A DNA stretch of 32,004 nucleotides from an uncultured Clostridia bacterium (lineage in GTDB: Bacteria; Bacillota; Clostridia; TANB77; CAG-508). The notes under the pieces are model-generated. The model saw only the letters and a program-made list of their open reading frames with translations, was not told where the DNA came from and did no database searches. Within the stretch, counting starts at the first letter, position 1; each line of letters begins with the position of its first letter. Shown here in pieces: positions 1-10,096 of the stretch. The DNA lies in assembly GCA_947624905.1 (NCBI GenBank), contig CANQMI010000009.1:1-32004 (forward strand), written 5' to 3'. Position numbers and translations under genes: made by a program.

Positions 1-42
1 TACATCTTGACCAATAATGATTATACTTTCGTATTTATTCAT
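1..42 (-). CDS. rpsF: Probable ribosomal protein bS6, N-terminus only (runs off window)
   Basis: Reverse strand: RBS-like GGGAGGTG, then ATG; MNKYESIIIIGQDV resembles the bS6 N-terminus. Only 14 aa visible. Confidence 0.45.
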   Translation of the reverse strand, partial: MNKYESIIIIGQDV

Positions 43-93
43 TATTCTTCACCTCCCTTATGGATATATAGCCCAATAATATGAGCAAGGAAG

Positions 94-130
94 AAAATAA
101 CATCCGTCATTTTCTAACGGATGTTATTTT
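94..130. terminator. Intrinsic terminator hairpin
   Basis: aaaataacatccgt / acggatgttatttt perfect 14-bp inverted repeat, 9-nt loop, T-rich flank. Confidence 0.7.
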
Positions 131-216
131 ACCACATTTTTGTATAATTTGCAAGTGTTTATTTTATGTTTTCTAATTTTATCTCTAAATCTAATACCCC
201 ATTTTAGTCAAATTTA

Positions 217-663
217 TTAAAACTCTGTAAATTTGTCTGCATTATGATATACCTTTTCTTGATAAGTTACACCTTTTAAATAATATATTGTATGAGTTTC
301 CTCGTTTATCAAATATGTATCTTCATTTGGTACATCATATCCATTTCCAAAATACAATGTTGGATTATCTAATTTTTGCAAATCTATTGCATAATATACA
401 GTTCCATCATCAGTATTTAGATCTGTTATAGCTTCCGATATATCTTCTTTTGGTATTGCTTCTCCATACGTTGGTAATTTATCATATTTTAAATAATATG
501 TTTCAATTTTATTATTTAGGCTTTCAACATCACTAATTAATTTTGTTATATCTAATGCTTCTAAAGAATAATTTGAATGGCTTGCAAGTAAAGCTGTTAC
601 AATTATGAGTAGCAAAATTGTTAATACTAATATAATTAATGTTATTCCCTTTTCATTCTTCAT
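217..663 (-). CDS. Type IV pilin/pseudopilin-like protein
   Basis: N-terminus MKNEKGITLIILVLTILLLIIVTALL: prepilin cleavage G/ITLI and hydrophobic helix. Confidence 0.65.
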   Translation of the reverse strand: MKNEKGITLIILVLTILLLIIVTALLASHSNYSLEALDITKLISDVESLNNKIETYYLKYDKLPTYGEAIPKEDISEAITDLNTDDGTVYYAIDLQKLDNPTLYFGNGYDVPNEDTYLINEETHTIYYLKGVTYQEKVYHNADKFTEF

Positions 664-713
664 ATGTATTTTCCTTTCATATTTAAAGGTATATATATAG
701 TCTACTATTAATT

Positions 714-1383
714 TTATTTTATTTCAATATAATTTTGCAATATTTTATAAAATTTTTTTCTAATTCTATATCTTTTATTTTCTTTTATATTTATAATCCA
801 AATATATGTAAGTGCAAAAAGATAACTTGGATTTTTAAAAATTATGCTCATGTATATAACAACCATAGTCAGTAAAATTGTATTCAAGTTAGATACAATA
901 TTTGTTATCCTAATTACTTTTTCTTTTCCACAAAATATGTATAAAACATTTTTTAAAATTCTTCCGCCCATCTAATGGATAAATCATAATCATGTTAAAA
1001 AAGAAAATGAGTACATTCACATATATTAATAAATTCGTTTCTATGTTTAGTATTTTTTCTTTTCCTAATACAAAAAAACATAGTATAAACATTAAATTTA
1101 CTAGTGGCCCTGAAAAAGCTATTATTAATTTTTTTATTGTAAGCAAATTTGCATGAAATATTTTCTTATTAAAATCAGCTGTATCTAATTTGAAAGAAAC
1201 TGCAAATCCTATTGGTAAAACTTCTAATTTTTGAACTTTCAATCCTAATAACATTCCAGATATTATATGTCCCATTTCATGTAAGATAGCAAAAATCATT
1301 AATAAAACATAAACATTAAATTGATTTGTTAGACAAAAAAATAAGATAAAAATAAAAACTTTTACGTTCAACTTGATCTGCAT
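714..1383 (-). CDS. M50 site-2 protease, SpoIVFB-like; two ORFs joined by +1 recoding at CGG 964-966
   Basis: HEMGH zinc motif; LDGGRIL restored only when the C at 966 is skipped; ORFs 910-1383 and 714-971 join in frame. Confidence 0.8.
963..966 (-). other. CGG-A +1 recoding site 1 (M50)
   Basis: ttagat ggg [C]gga aga att: LDG-G-RIL. Confidence 0.85.
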
Positions 1384-1388
1384 AAATT

Positions 1389-2309
1389 TTAAATCTCCAC
1401 TATCAGTCTTGGATTAACACATACATCATCAACCCTTATTTCAAAATGCAGGTGTGGCCCTGTTGCATTGCCGTGTTTCACCTACTTTTGCGATTTCTTG
1501 ACCTTGTTTAACTTGATCTCCGCACCTTGACTAATAGTTTACTGCAGTGTGCATAAACAGTCTTGATTTTAGAATTCTCTAGAATTATGTAATTACCATA
1601 AGTTTTTGAATTTTTTGCAATTATAACTTCCCCAGAAGTTGCTGCCTTGATACTAGTTCCTGTACTTGCCCCTATATCTATTCCCTTGTGATATGTAGAT
1701 ACTATATCAGATGTCTTCTCCCTTGTCCCAAATTCAGAAGTAACAGTTCCGATTTACAGGAACTATGAAAGAATATTCCTTTTTAATTTTATCTGTCAAG
1801 CTTTCCTCTACGCTTGTAGTGTTTTCTTGATCTGTAGACTCTTCATTTACATTCGTTTCTAAGCCTAGAGTATTTGTATTAGTTTCTTGATTATTTTCCT
1901 GATTAGTCTCTTGACTATTTTCTTGGCTATCTTGATTATCTACTGAATTTTCAGTGTTTTCTCCGCTTTCTTGTTTCTCATCTTGATTGTTATTTAATAA
2001 ATGATTAAATTTATCAAGTAGCATGTTATATAGATTTGCAAAATTAATATCATATGAGATAATCTCATTTGTTTTGCTCAAGGTAATTTCTGAGAAACTA
2101 TAATTAGTAGTATTTATCAAATAAAATATGCAATATATTAGCACACAGATTATGATTTGTAATGCCAATTTTTTAAATAATCTAAAATTCTTTTTCTCAC
2201 TATTTACGCATACTGTAGCTCTTTTAGTTTTATTTCTCAGGCTCTGTCTTCTCTCATATATTTCTTCTGCTCTTCTTATTCTATCTTCTGGATTTAATAG
2301 CCTTTCCAT
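1389..2309 (-). CDS. M23 metallopeptidase domain membrane protein (SpoIVFA/SpoIIQ-like); needs three +1 recodings at CGG
   Basis: TM segment plus Q/N/E-rich linker. Skipping C at 1751, 1522 and 1473 gives VPVNGTVTSEFGTREKTSDIVSTYHKGIDIGASTGTSIKAATSGEVIIAKNSKTYGNYIILENSKIKTVYAHCSKLLVKVGDQVKQGQEIAKVGETGNATGPHLHFEIRVDDVCVNPRLIVEI. Start at MERLLNP chosen by RBS; the ORF track extends to 2396. Confidence 0.8.
1470..1473 (-). other. CGG-C +1 recoding site 4 (M23)
   Basis: gaa aca [C]ggc aat: ET-G-NATGPHLHFEIR. Confidence 0.92.
1519..1522 (-). other. CGG-A +1 recoding site 3 (M23)
   Basis: aag gtg [C]gga gat: KV-G-DQVKQGQEIAKVG. Confidence 0.9.
1748..1751 (-). other. CGG-A +1 recoding site 2 (M23)
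   Basis: gta aat [C]gga act: VN-G-TVTSEFGTR. Confidence 0.88.
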
Positions 2310-2400
2310 TTGTTTATCTCCCCTAACTAATTTAAAAAATCTTTCAAGATCTCTTTTTTCTTTAAATGTATATGTTTTGGAAAAGCTTTTTATCACAAAT

Positions 2401-2745
2401 TTATTTAATTATACTCATGCAGATGCTAATAATTGCAACTATGCAAAAGATTAGACTATACATTTGCAATCTTCTGTATTTTAAAGTCATTTTATTAATA
2501 TTCTTTCTAGCTTCATTATTTTTTTCAATACTTTTAATATACTCTTGTACCACCTGTTCCGCTTCCTTGATAACTACATCACAATTGTCCCTATCCTTCT
2601 CCTGTGGCTTATTCATACTCGTATAATCGATAGTCTCCTTCTTTTTTATAGTGCTATTGTTTTTAAGAATAACAATAGCCTCATCAACTAGATTTGACGG
2701 CAAATCTTTCAAAACGACAATATTTTTCATTTGGCTTATATCCAT
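2401..2745 (-). CDS. Hypothetical protein with C-terminal TM helix
   Basis: ORF from RBS-preceded MDISQMKN; C-terminal hydrophobic SLIFCIVAIISICMSII. Confidence 0.55.
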   Translation of the reverse strand: MDISQMKNIVVLKDLPSNLVDEAIVILKNNSTIKKKETIDYTSMNKPQEKDRDNCDVVIKEAEQVVQEYIKSIEKNNEARKNINKMTLKYRRLQMYSLIFCIVAIISICMSIIK

Positions 2746-2816
2746 CCTATTTCCTCCTTTTTGTATATTATTTCCAATTTTAGGAATAATATACATCCTT
2801 CAAGGAGACTTGCAAA

Positions 2817-3056
2817 TCACTTAGGAGAAATAATGATGCTTATATCATCTTGATTTTCATACTTTTTAATTATGTCATTAGAAAAAGAAGCTATCTCATT
2901 TGACAGAATAATTATCTTACAGTCATCCTCGATAAGCTCCTTGATCTTTTCATCAGTTGTTTCTGGTTCTTCTAATTCATACACATCAAATCCTAGATTT
3001 TGAAGAACTCTAAAACTTTTATAATCATTTTTTGCTTTTATCCAAGAAATTTTCAT
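2817..3056 (-). CDS. Small protein resembling V-type ATPase subunit F-like family
   Basis: IIILSNEIASFSNDIIKKYENQDDISIIISPK pattern; start MKISWI. Confidence 0.45.
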   Translation of the reverse strand: MKISWIKAKNDYKSFRVLQNLGFDVYELEEPETTDEKIKELIEDDCKIIILSNEIASFSNDIIKKYENQDDISIIISPK

Positions 3057-3115
3057 TTTAATACTCACCAAAAAGTATTATTTAAAATTTCCAAATTTTT
3101 ATTCAATAAAATTTA

Positions 3116-5053
3116 TTAAATTTCTAGTTTTGAATTAAATCCAGCATATTGTACATTATCATAAATAAATCTAATTATATCCTCTATCTCTTTTTCCCCG
3201 TTTTTAATGTCTATATATGAAATGGCTCCACCATTTAGTACCTTTTGAAACTCACTTTCAAATTTCAATTTTTCAAAAACATCAACTTCCTCTTGGTAGT
3301 TCATGTGATATGAATTTGTATAGCATTCTTGATCAGTTATACCTTCTATTTTACCGAATTTTTCTCTATCTATTTTGATGAATCTTCTACATTCTTGTTC
3401 TGATGATTCAGAACAAAGTACAAATCCTAATCCTGTTTCATCTTTCCATTTTTTTACAGTGCTTTTCAAAAGCTTGATAACTTTCAAGGCAAATGCTTTT
3501 CCCTCATCTTGAGTGATTGATACACCTTTTACTAATTTTACCATTTCACAGACTCCAACATAACCAAGTGATAAAGTAGAATATCCGTTTTTCAAAAGTC
3601 TATCTATTTTTTCATTTCTTCCTAGTCTTGATATTCCACCATACATCCAGTGTATTGGGCTTACATCTGAGACAGTTCCAAGCAAAGCATAATGTTTGCA
3701 CATCAAAGCTTCTTTGCAAAGTTCTAATCTTTCATTTAATAGGTTCCAAAATTTTTCTTGATCATTTTTAGAAAGTATGCCTATCTGTGGTAAATTTATA
3801 CTAACAAGGCCTTGATTAAACCTGCCCTCAAATTTATATTTTCCATTTTCATCTTTCCAGAGTGATAAAAAATGTCTTGTTCCCATTGGACTGAAAACTT
3901 GTCCATCATAATTTTCTTTCATCTTTTTAGCAGAAATGTAATAAGGATACTTCCTTTTTAAAGAGCATTTTATTGCAAGTTTTGTTAGATAATCATACTT
4001 TCCTCCGTTTAATGAGTTGTTTTCATCTAATACATATATGAGCTTTGGAAGTTCTGGTGTTGTATAGTCTCCATTTTCATCTTTAATTCCCTTGATTCTT
4101 TGTTTTAGTATCTCTTCTATTATCATAGCATTTTCTTGAACATACTTGCTGTTCTCATCAAGTCTTAAAAACAATGTGGCAATAGGTGCTTTTCCGTTTG
4201 TTGCCATCAATGTATTTATTTGATACTCTAAAGTTTGTACTCCAGAGCTCAATTCAGATTGTAACATTCTTGATACAGTTTTTTCAGCCACTTCATTTGA
4301 AAAATTTTTATTTATATTAATTTCATCTACCTGTTTTTTGAATTTATCATAACTCTTTCTTAGGTATTTGCCTAAATGTTCTATGTTTACTGCCTGTTCT
4401 CCATATTGACTACTTCCTATTGTGGCCAATATTTCAGTTAAAACTGTACATGCAACTCCAAAACCATTTGGAGTTTCTATCATTTTTCCATTTAAAACAG
4501 TTCCATTATCAAGCATATCTTTTATATTAACCATTGTACAATTATGTATAGGTTGCAAAAAATACTCATCATCATGGAAATATAAAATTCCATCCTCATT
4601 TGCTTTTGATATCTTTTCTGGTAATAAAATTCTTTTCGTTAAATCTTTTGAGACTTCTCCTGCAATTAAATCTCTCTGTGTAGAAGCAGCTATAGCATTT
4701 TTGTTAGAATTTGCATTCATAGCATCTTTGCTTGAATTTTTTATTAATCCTAGTATTGATTCATCAGTCGTATTTTTCTTTCTTACTAATGCTCTTGTAT
4801 ATCTATATACTATATATTTTTTAGCAAGATCATATTTTCCTATTTCCATAAGTTTTTGCTCGATTATATCTTGTATATCTTCTACTAGGATTCTTTTCTT
4901 GCCCAAATCTTCTATATATGTAATTATATTTGATATTTCTTCTTGACTTGCTTTTTCCTCACCTTTTACTTCATTATTTGCTTTTTGAATAGCTATTTCT
5001 ATCTTAGATTTCTCATAATCTACAGCCCTTCCATCTCTTTTTATTACCTTCAT
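3116..5053 (-). CDS. NrdD-like anaerobic ribonucleotide reductase lacking the C-terminal Zn/glycyl-radical region
   Basis: N-terminal ATP-cone (MKVIKRDGRAVDYEKSKIEIAI), HNCTMVNI, GRFNQGLVSINLP, YGVxxLGYVG-type motifs; ends at NVQYAGFNSKLEI. Confidence 0.8.
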   Translation of the reverse strand: MKVIKRDGRAVDYEKSKIEIAIQKANNEVKGEEKASQEEISNIITYIEDLGKKRILVEDIQDIIEQKLMEIGKYDLAKKYIVYRYTRALVRKKNTTDESILGLIKNSSKDAMNANSNKNAIAASTQRDLIAGEVSKDLTKRILLPEKISKANEDGILYFHDDEYFLQPIHNCTMVNIKDMLDNGTVLNGKMIETPNGFGVACTVLTEILATIGSSQYGEQAVNIEHLGKYLRKSYDKFKKQVDEININKNFSNEVAEKTVSRMLQSELSSGVQTLEYQINTLMATNGKAPIATLFLRLDENSKYVQENAMIIEEILKQRIKGIKDENGDYTTPELPKLIYVLDENNSLNGGKYDYLTKLAIKCSLKRKYPYYISAKKMKENYDGQVFSPMGTRHFLSLWKDENGKYKFEGRFNQGLVSINLPQIGILSKNDQEKFWNLLNERLELCKEALMCKHYALLGTVSDVSPIHWMYGGISRLGRNEKIDRLLKNGYSTLSLGYVGVCEMVKLVKGVSITQDEGKAFALKVIKLLKSTVKKWKDETGLGFVLCSESSEQECRRFIKIDREKFGKIEGITDQECYTNSYHMNYQEEVDVFEKLKFESEFQKVLNGGAISYIDIKNGEKEIEDIIRFIYDNVQYAGFNSKLEI

Positions 5054-5190
5054 ATATCATCCTCCTACAATAAATGTTTATAAAAAATGACAATAATATT
5101 ATATATATCAAAAAATTAATTTTCTGTTGTTTTTGCAACATTTTTATGATATTATATATACGCTAATAGTTATAAAGGAGAGCATAAGCC

Positions 5191-5817
5191 ATGAATAATG
5201 ATTTTAATATAGTAAATTTTGTTCAAGATTTTTCTAATAACTGTTCAAAAGTTCAAATAAAAAATTTTGAAAAAGGTGAAACTATAACAACTTTTTTAGT
5301 AAATAGAAATCAATTTTGCATATTAATTTCTGGAACAGCCGATTTAGTCAAATATGATTATAACGGCAATAAAATTATCGCAGAACGCTTTTCTAAAAAT
5401 TCAATTTTTGGTGAAATATTCTATAATATCAATACAAATAATGAATTTATTGTAGAAGCAAAAGAGAAATGCAAAGTTCTTCTTTATTCCTATGATGATA
5501 TAAACGAAAAATGTAAATCAAATTGTAAATTTCATCAAACATTAATTAAATATTTTCCTGATTTAATTATCAGCAAAATAACTGATCTTACATCAAGAAT
5601 AGAGTTACTCTCAAGAAGAACTACAAGAGATAAACTTCTTGGGTATTTTGATTTACTTTCTAAACAATATGGTAAATCATTTACTTTACCATTTTCTGTT
5701 ACAGAGCTTTCAAATTATCTGTCTGTTGATAGAAGCTCTATGTCAAGAGAACTTACAGTTCTCAAAAATGAAAAATTTATCGAACAAGATAGAAGAAAAA
5801 TAAAATTATTATATTAG
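5191..5817 (+). CDS. Crp/Fnr family transcriptional regulator
   Basis: cNMP-binding-like domain plus HTH (ELSNYLSVDRSSMSRELTVLKNEKFIEQDRRKIKLL); RBS aaaggag. Confidence 0.85.
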   Translation: MNNDFNIVNFVQDFSNNCSKVQIKNFEKGETITTFLVNRNQFCILISGTADLVKYDYNGNKIIAERFSKNSIFGEIFYNINTNNEFIVEAKEKCKVLLYSYDDINEKCKSNCKFHQTLIKYFPDLIISKITDLTSRIELLSRRTTRDKLLGYFDLLSKQYGKSFTLPFSVTELSNYLSVDRSSMSRELTVLKNEKFIEQDRRKIKLLY

Positions 5818-5932
5818 TACTATCAAAAATACGCTTATAAAGTAAAAAAAGTATTGAATTGTTCATATAATAATTATATAATATATAGGAATTTTTAAAT
5901 TTTATAATTCGAAATAGAGAGGAATGGTTAAA

Positions 5933-7318
5933 ATGTCAAATGCAATAGATGATATCAAGAAATACAAAAACATACATTTTATAGGAATCGGCGGAATAAG
6001 TATGAGTGGTATAGCTGCGACTATTGTTAATTTGGGTATAAATGTAACTGGAAGCGACTGGGTTAGATCTGAAATTACTGATAGACTTATAGAAGATGGA
6101 ATAAATGTTACGATTGGTTCTAATCTTGATATGGTCAAAAATGCAGATTTAGTCGTATATACTGCTGCAATTCCAAAAGATGATATAGAACTTGTTACAG
6201 CTCGTAAATTAAATATTCCTACTTGTGAAAGAGCTGTATTTTTAGGTAAATTAACTGAAGCATTTCAAGAAGCAATTTGTATATCTGGTACACATGGAAA
6301 AACAACTACAACTTCTCTTGTTTCACTTTGCTTTATAGAAGCTGGCTTAGATCCTAATATTCAAGTTGGCGCAATTCTTAAACAATTAGATAATAACTAT
6401 AGAATTGGAAACAGTGAATATCTAATACTTGAATCTTGTGAATATGTTGAAAGTTTTCTACATTTCCATCCTAAAACAGAAGTAATTCTCAATATCGATA
6501 ATGATCATCTTGATTATTTCAAAAATCTAGATAACATAAAAAATGCTTTTGTTAAATATGTCAAACTTCTTCCTGATGATGGTCTTCTCGTATTTAATGC
6601 AGATGATAAAAATAGTCAAGGATTAAATCTATATACAAACTCTAAATGTTTAACCTTTGGAATTCAAAATGAAAATGCTAATTTTGTTGCTAAGAATATT
6701 GAATTTGATAAAAATGGTTATCCAACTTTTGATGTATATTTTGATGGAAGCTATTTTGATACATTTGCTCTACATATATCTGGAATTCACAATGTTTTAA
6801 ATGCACTAGCTTGTATAGCAGTATGCAACTGTTATGGAATTTCAAATCAAGCAATCAAAAGTGCTTTTCTATCGTTCACTGGTGCCAGTAGAAGACTTGA
6901 ATTTAAAGGTTCTTTTAACGGGGCTGATGTATATGATGACTATGCACATCACCCAACAGAAATTAAAGCAACTGCAGATGCTTTAAATAGAAAAGAATTC
7001 AATGAATCTTGGGTAATTTTCCAACCACATACATACAGTAGACTAAAAAATCTACTTGATGATTTTGCTATAGCTCTATTAAATTTCGACAATGTAATTA
7101 TAACTGATGTATATGCAGCAAGAGAAAAAAATACATTTAATATCTCGTCTCGTGATTTAGTTAATAAAATGACATCACTTGATAAATCTGCTCTATACAT
7201 GCAAAACTTTGATGAAATAGTAAAATTTTTGAAAGAAAATGTCAAGGAAAATGATGTTGTTTTGACACTTGGTGCAGGTACTGTTACAGAAATTGGGCCA
7301 ATGCTTATATCAGACTAA
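5933..7318 (+). CDS. murC: UDP-N-acetylmuramate--L-alanine ligase
   Basis: HFIGIGGISMSGIA, SGTHGKTTTTSL, DDYAHHPTEI, FQPHTYSRL motifs. Confidence 0.95.
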   Translation: MSNAIDDIKKYKNIHFIGIGGISMSGIAATIVNLGINVTGSDWVRSEITDRLIEDGINVTIGSNLDMVKNADLVVYTAAIPKDDIELVTARKLNIPTCERAVFLGKLTEAFQEAICISGTHGKTTTTSLVSLCFIEAGLDPNIQVGAILKQLDNNYRIGNSEYLILESCEYVESFLHFHPKTEVILNIDNDHLDYFKNLDNIKNAFVKYVKLLPDDGLLVFNADDKNSQGLNLYTNSKCLTFGIQNENANFVAKNIEFDKNGYPTFDVYFDGSYFDTFALHISGIHNVLNALACIAVCNCYGISNQAIKSAFLSFTGASRRLEFKGSFNGADVYDDYAHHPTEIKATADALNRKEFNESWVIFQPHTYSRLKNLLDDFAIALLNFDNVIITDVYAAREKNTFNISSRDLVNKMTSLDKSALYMQNFDEIVKFLKENVKENDVVLTLGAGTVTEIGPMLISD

Positions 7319-8602
7319 TACAAATTTTTCACCATCATCTCTGCAAAAACAGCATATCCTAAGGTAACATCATTTACCATCACGTGAGTAAGTGCTCCGA
7401 ATGAGCTTTCCATTTTGAATTATTGGGCTTCCGCTCATTCCCTGCACAATTCCACCCGTTTTTTCTAATAATTCCTGATCTGTTATTCTGATTATCATGC
7501 TTTTATTATCTATATTATTGTCAAGATAAATTTTTTCAATATCAATATCATATTCTTTAGTTTGTCCATTTTCAAGAGTAGAAATAATACTAGCCTTACC
7601 AACTTTTATCTCATTTCTCAAGGCAACTGGATATAATCTATTTGTATCTATCAAGAGTAAAGAAGGATTATTTAAATATCCGTATATTCCATAAGGAGTA
7701 TTTTTATATATTCTACCTATTGTTGGTTCTCCATCTATGGAGCCTTGTATTTTTCCAGGATTACCATTTTCTCCCTTGATAACTGATAAAATATTTGCAG
7801 TAACAATCTCTCCTGATGCAATATCTATAAGTTCTTCCGTATCTGGATCTATGATTCCATGCCCAAGACTTGCAAATCCTTTTCTCTCTGGATCATAGAA
7901 TGTTGCTGTTCCAACACCTGCTGCTGTATCTCTCACCCATAATCCTACCTTGTATGTGTTATCATCAGTTTCTATTGCTCTCATTGAAGTTTCTAGAAAG
8001 TTACCATCTCTAACAAAAGTAACCGTCATATCTTCTCCTCTTGATGAATTAATCTTATTTGTAAGTTCACTTGTACAAGTTATTTCTTGTTCATCTATCT
8101 TGACAATAACATCTCCTTCTTCTATACCCGATCCTTCATAAGGTTTATAACTATGATTATCTATTCCAAAGATTTCTGACATGCCAACAACTAAAACTCC
8201 GTTTGTATATAGTTTAACTCCTATTAAATTTCCTATAGGAACTACTTCTGTATTCTCTATAACGTTTACACTTATCTCTTTTACCTTTGTTCCAAGTAAT
8301 GTTACATCTAAATTAATTGTACCTGTGCAATCTATTTCTTCAAAATCCTTGACTTCTGCTGCAACAGTTAATGTTTTATGATTCTCAATCTTTTCTATAT
8401 TTGGATTTGTTGTAGACTTTGTTTCAATGTTAACTCCAAATATTGTATTTAAACTTAAAGTTTCTCCCTCAAATATTATGATACTATCTGGTAAATTTGT
8501 TATATCACTTATATATATCAAAGAAATTAATAAAATGGCCAATAAGCAAAAAATGCACATTCTTTTGAAATTCTTCATATTATTTTCAACCTGCCTTTTC
8601 AT
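7315..8602 (-). CDS. spoIVB: SpoIVB serine peptidase (PDZ + S55), joined by +1 recoding at CGG 7397-7399
   Basis: PDZ (GIEEGDVIVKIDEQEI), GLWVRDTAAGVGTATFYDPERKGFASLGHGIID, GGIVQGMSGSPIIQNGKLI. Skipping C at 7399 continues as GALTHVMVNDVTLGYAVFAEMMVKNLY, the SpoIVB C-terminus. Confidence 0.92.
7396..7399 (-). other. CGG-A +1 recoding site 5 (SpoIVB)
   Basis: ctc att [C]gga gca: LI-G-ALTHV. Confidence 0.92.
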
Positions 8603-8630
8603 TTTTTAGTATACCCAAAAAAAAGCAAAA

Positions 8631-8664
8631 AAATCGATAACATTTTTGAAAATGTTATCGATTT
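8631..8664. terminator. Terminator hairpin at end of pilus operon
   Basis: aaatcgataacatttt-tg-aaaatgttatcgattt, perfect 16-bp arms. Confidence 0.75.
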
Positions 8665-8668
8665 CAGG

Positions 8669-9991
8669 TTATTTTGTTATTTTATCGCTATTATTTATAT
8701 AATCAGAAATTTTTATTAACTTATGTTTTTCTCTTGCAAGAGCTGTATAATATGCTTTCTCACGGTTTCTCTTTTCTGTTTCATTATTGTAAGTTTCAGG
8801 TAAACTTGCCTCACTTGCACGAACCATACAATAATAACAAGCTTGTGATGCGTTATTATACGTATATGTTATTGTTCCATCTTCTTCAAGTTGTTTTAGT
8901 TTAAAATCTGCCCTATTATAGCCTGTTATATCACCTTTTAATTCCTCACATCCTATTCTATGATATGTATTTGGGTCATTGCTTCCTATAAAGTATAATG
9001 TATTATCATTTACATACTTAGAGTTATCTGTACTCGGAATTATTGCATAATCACTAAATAAAGTTGTTCCAACAGGTAGTCCTTGCATGAAGCTTACTAC
9101 ACATATATTATTTAATATGGTATCCCAATCTTCACCATTTAATTCTGGTAATTGAAAATCTTTTCCTGCATATTTACCATACACCTTCATTGCTTGCATT
9201 AAATTATTTGTGATTGATGTTTCTATCACATTAACTTTTTCATCATTAAAAGCTGAAGCTTCTCCTTGAAGAGGAGAGTTATCTTCATCTATATATAAAT
9301 TTTCATATACATCTGAATTTCCAAAATCTTTTACAATATCGTTAAACCACTTAGTAAAATCATATGCTTCCTTATAATAAGCCTGTGCATCTGCATCCTC
9401 AATAGTATATCCTTTATATCTGGTTCCTTCTTGATTTGTATCACTTGGAACTTCTAAATATCCAGCTCTTGATTGGTATGAATGTCCATTATCATAATAA
9501 TAAACAGCTACATAATTATCTAAAGAATAATTTATTGTAAGTATTTTATTAGTACCTCCAGCATAAGTTTTTGTATAGTATACATAAGGTTTAAGTTCAT
9601 GTTCAAATACTTCATAAGTTTGGTCTTCTTTTGCTACTGGAGTATATATATAATAACCATCATATAAAGTAAATAAAATTGCAGGAATGTAAGTCATTAC
9701 TTGAGATTGTTTTGAGCCTATTACTCCTAAATTTGATGCTAGTGTTTTTGCAAATATATTTGTAGATGCTTGTATATCCTCCATTAGAGAGTCTGAGACT
9801 GTTGAATACTTATTGTTATTAATATTTAATTGAAATGCGGCTACTGTATCATAAGTTGCATCTATTAGTTTGCTTGAATATGTTGATTTTAATCTTGCTG
9901 TATCGATTTGATAGTTTACAAACACAGACAATATTATTATTACAGGTAATGCTATTATTACAAATATGACCAGTAGATTTTGTAATCTCAT
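8669..9991 (-). CDS. Membrane-anchored protein of the Tad-like cluster
   Basis: Long ORF with N-terminal TM (LLVIFVIIALPVIIILSVFV), last gene of operon. Confidence 0.6.
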   Translation of the reverse strand: MRLQNLLVIFVIIALPVIIILSVFVNYQIDTARLKSTYSSKLIDATYDTVAAFQLNINNNKYSTVSDSLMEDIQASTNIFAKTLASNLGVIGSKQSQVMTYIPAILFTLYDGYYIYTPVAKEDQTYEVFEHELKPYVYYTKTYAGGTNKILTINYSLDNYVAVYYYDNGHSYQSRAGYLEVPSDTNQEGTRYKGYTIEDADAQAYYKEAYDFTKWFNDIVKDFGNSDVYENLYIDEDNSPLQGEASAFNDEKVNVIETSITNNLMQAMKVYGKYAGKDFQLPELNGEDWDTILNNICVVSFMQGLPVGTTLFSDYAIIPSTDNSKYVNDNTLYFIGSNDPNTYHRIGCEELKGDITGYNRADFKLKQLEEDGTITYTYNNASQACYYCMVRASEASLPETYNNETEKRNREKAYYTALAREKHKLIKISDYINNSDKITK

Positions 9992-10096
9992 AATATGTAC
10001 TTCTCCTTATTTCAAGTCTTTATACAAAGAATGCCTTTACCTACTTATTTTGCGTATGCAGATAAAGACACTCCTTTTATTTTATTATTTCTAAAT

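Noticed and set aside
2128-2626. Plus-strand ORFs overlapping the minus-strand operon (2128, 2366, 4422, 7950, 10476, 15624, 16681, 17506 etc.)
   Set aside because: Shadow ORFs antisense to well-supported genes, no RBS or recognisable product.
3116-3200. NrdD truncation due to a CGG shift
   Set aside because: The only CGG nearby (aaa aac ggg) is out of phase; the region after the stop has no NrdD-like coding in any frame I read.
5924-7318. CGG trinucleotides in murC (atcggcgga, aacggg) as further recoding sites
   Set aside because: They lie in other codon phases (ATC GGC GGA, AAC GGG) and the ORF is intact.
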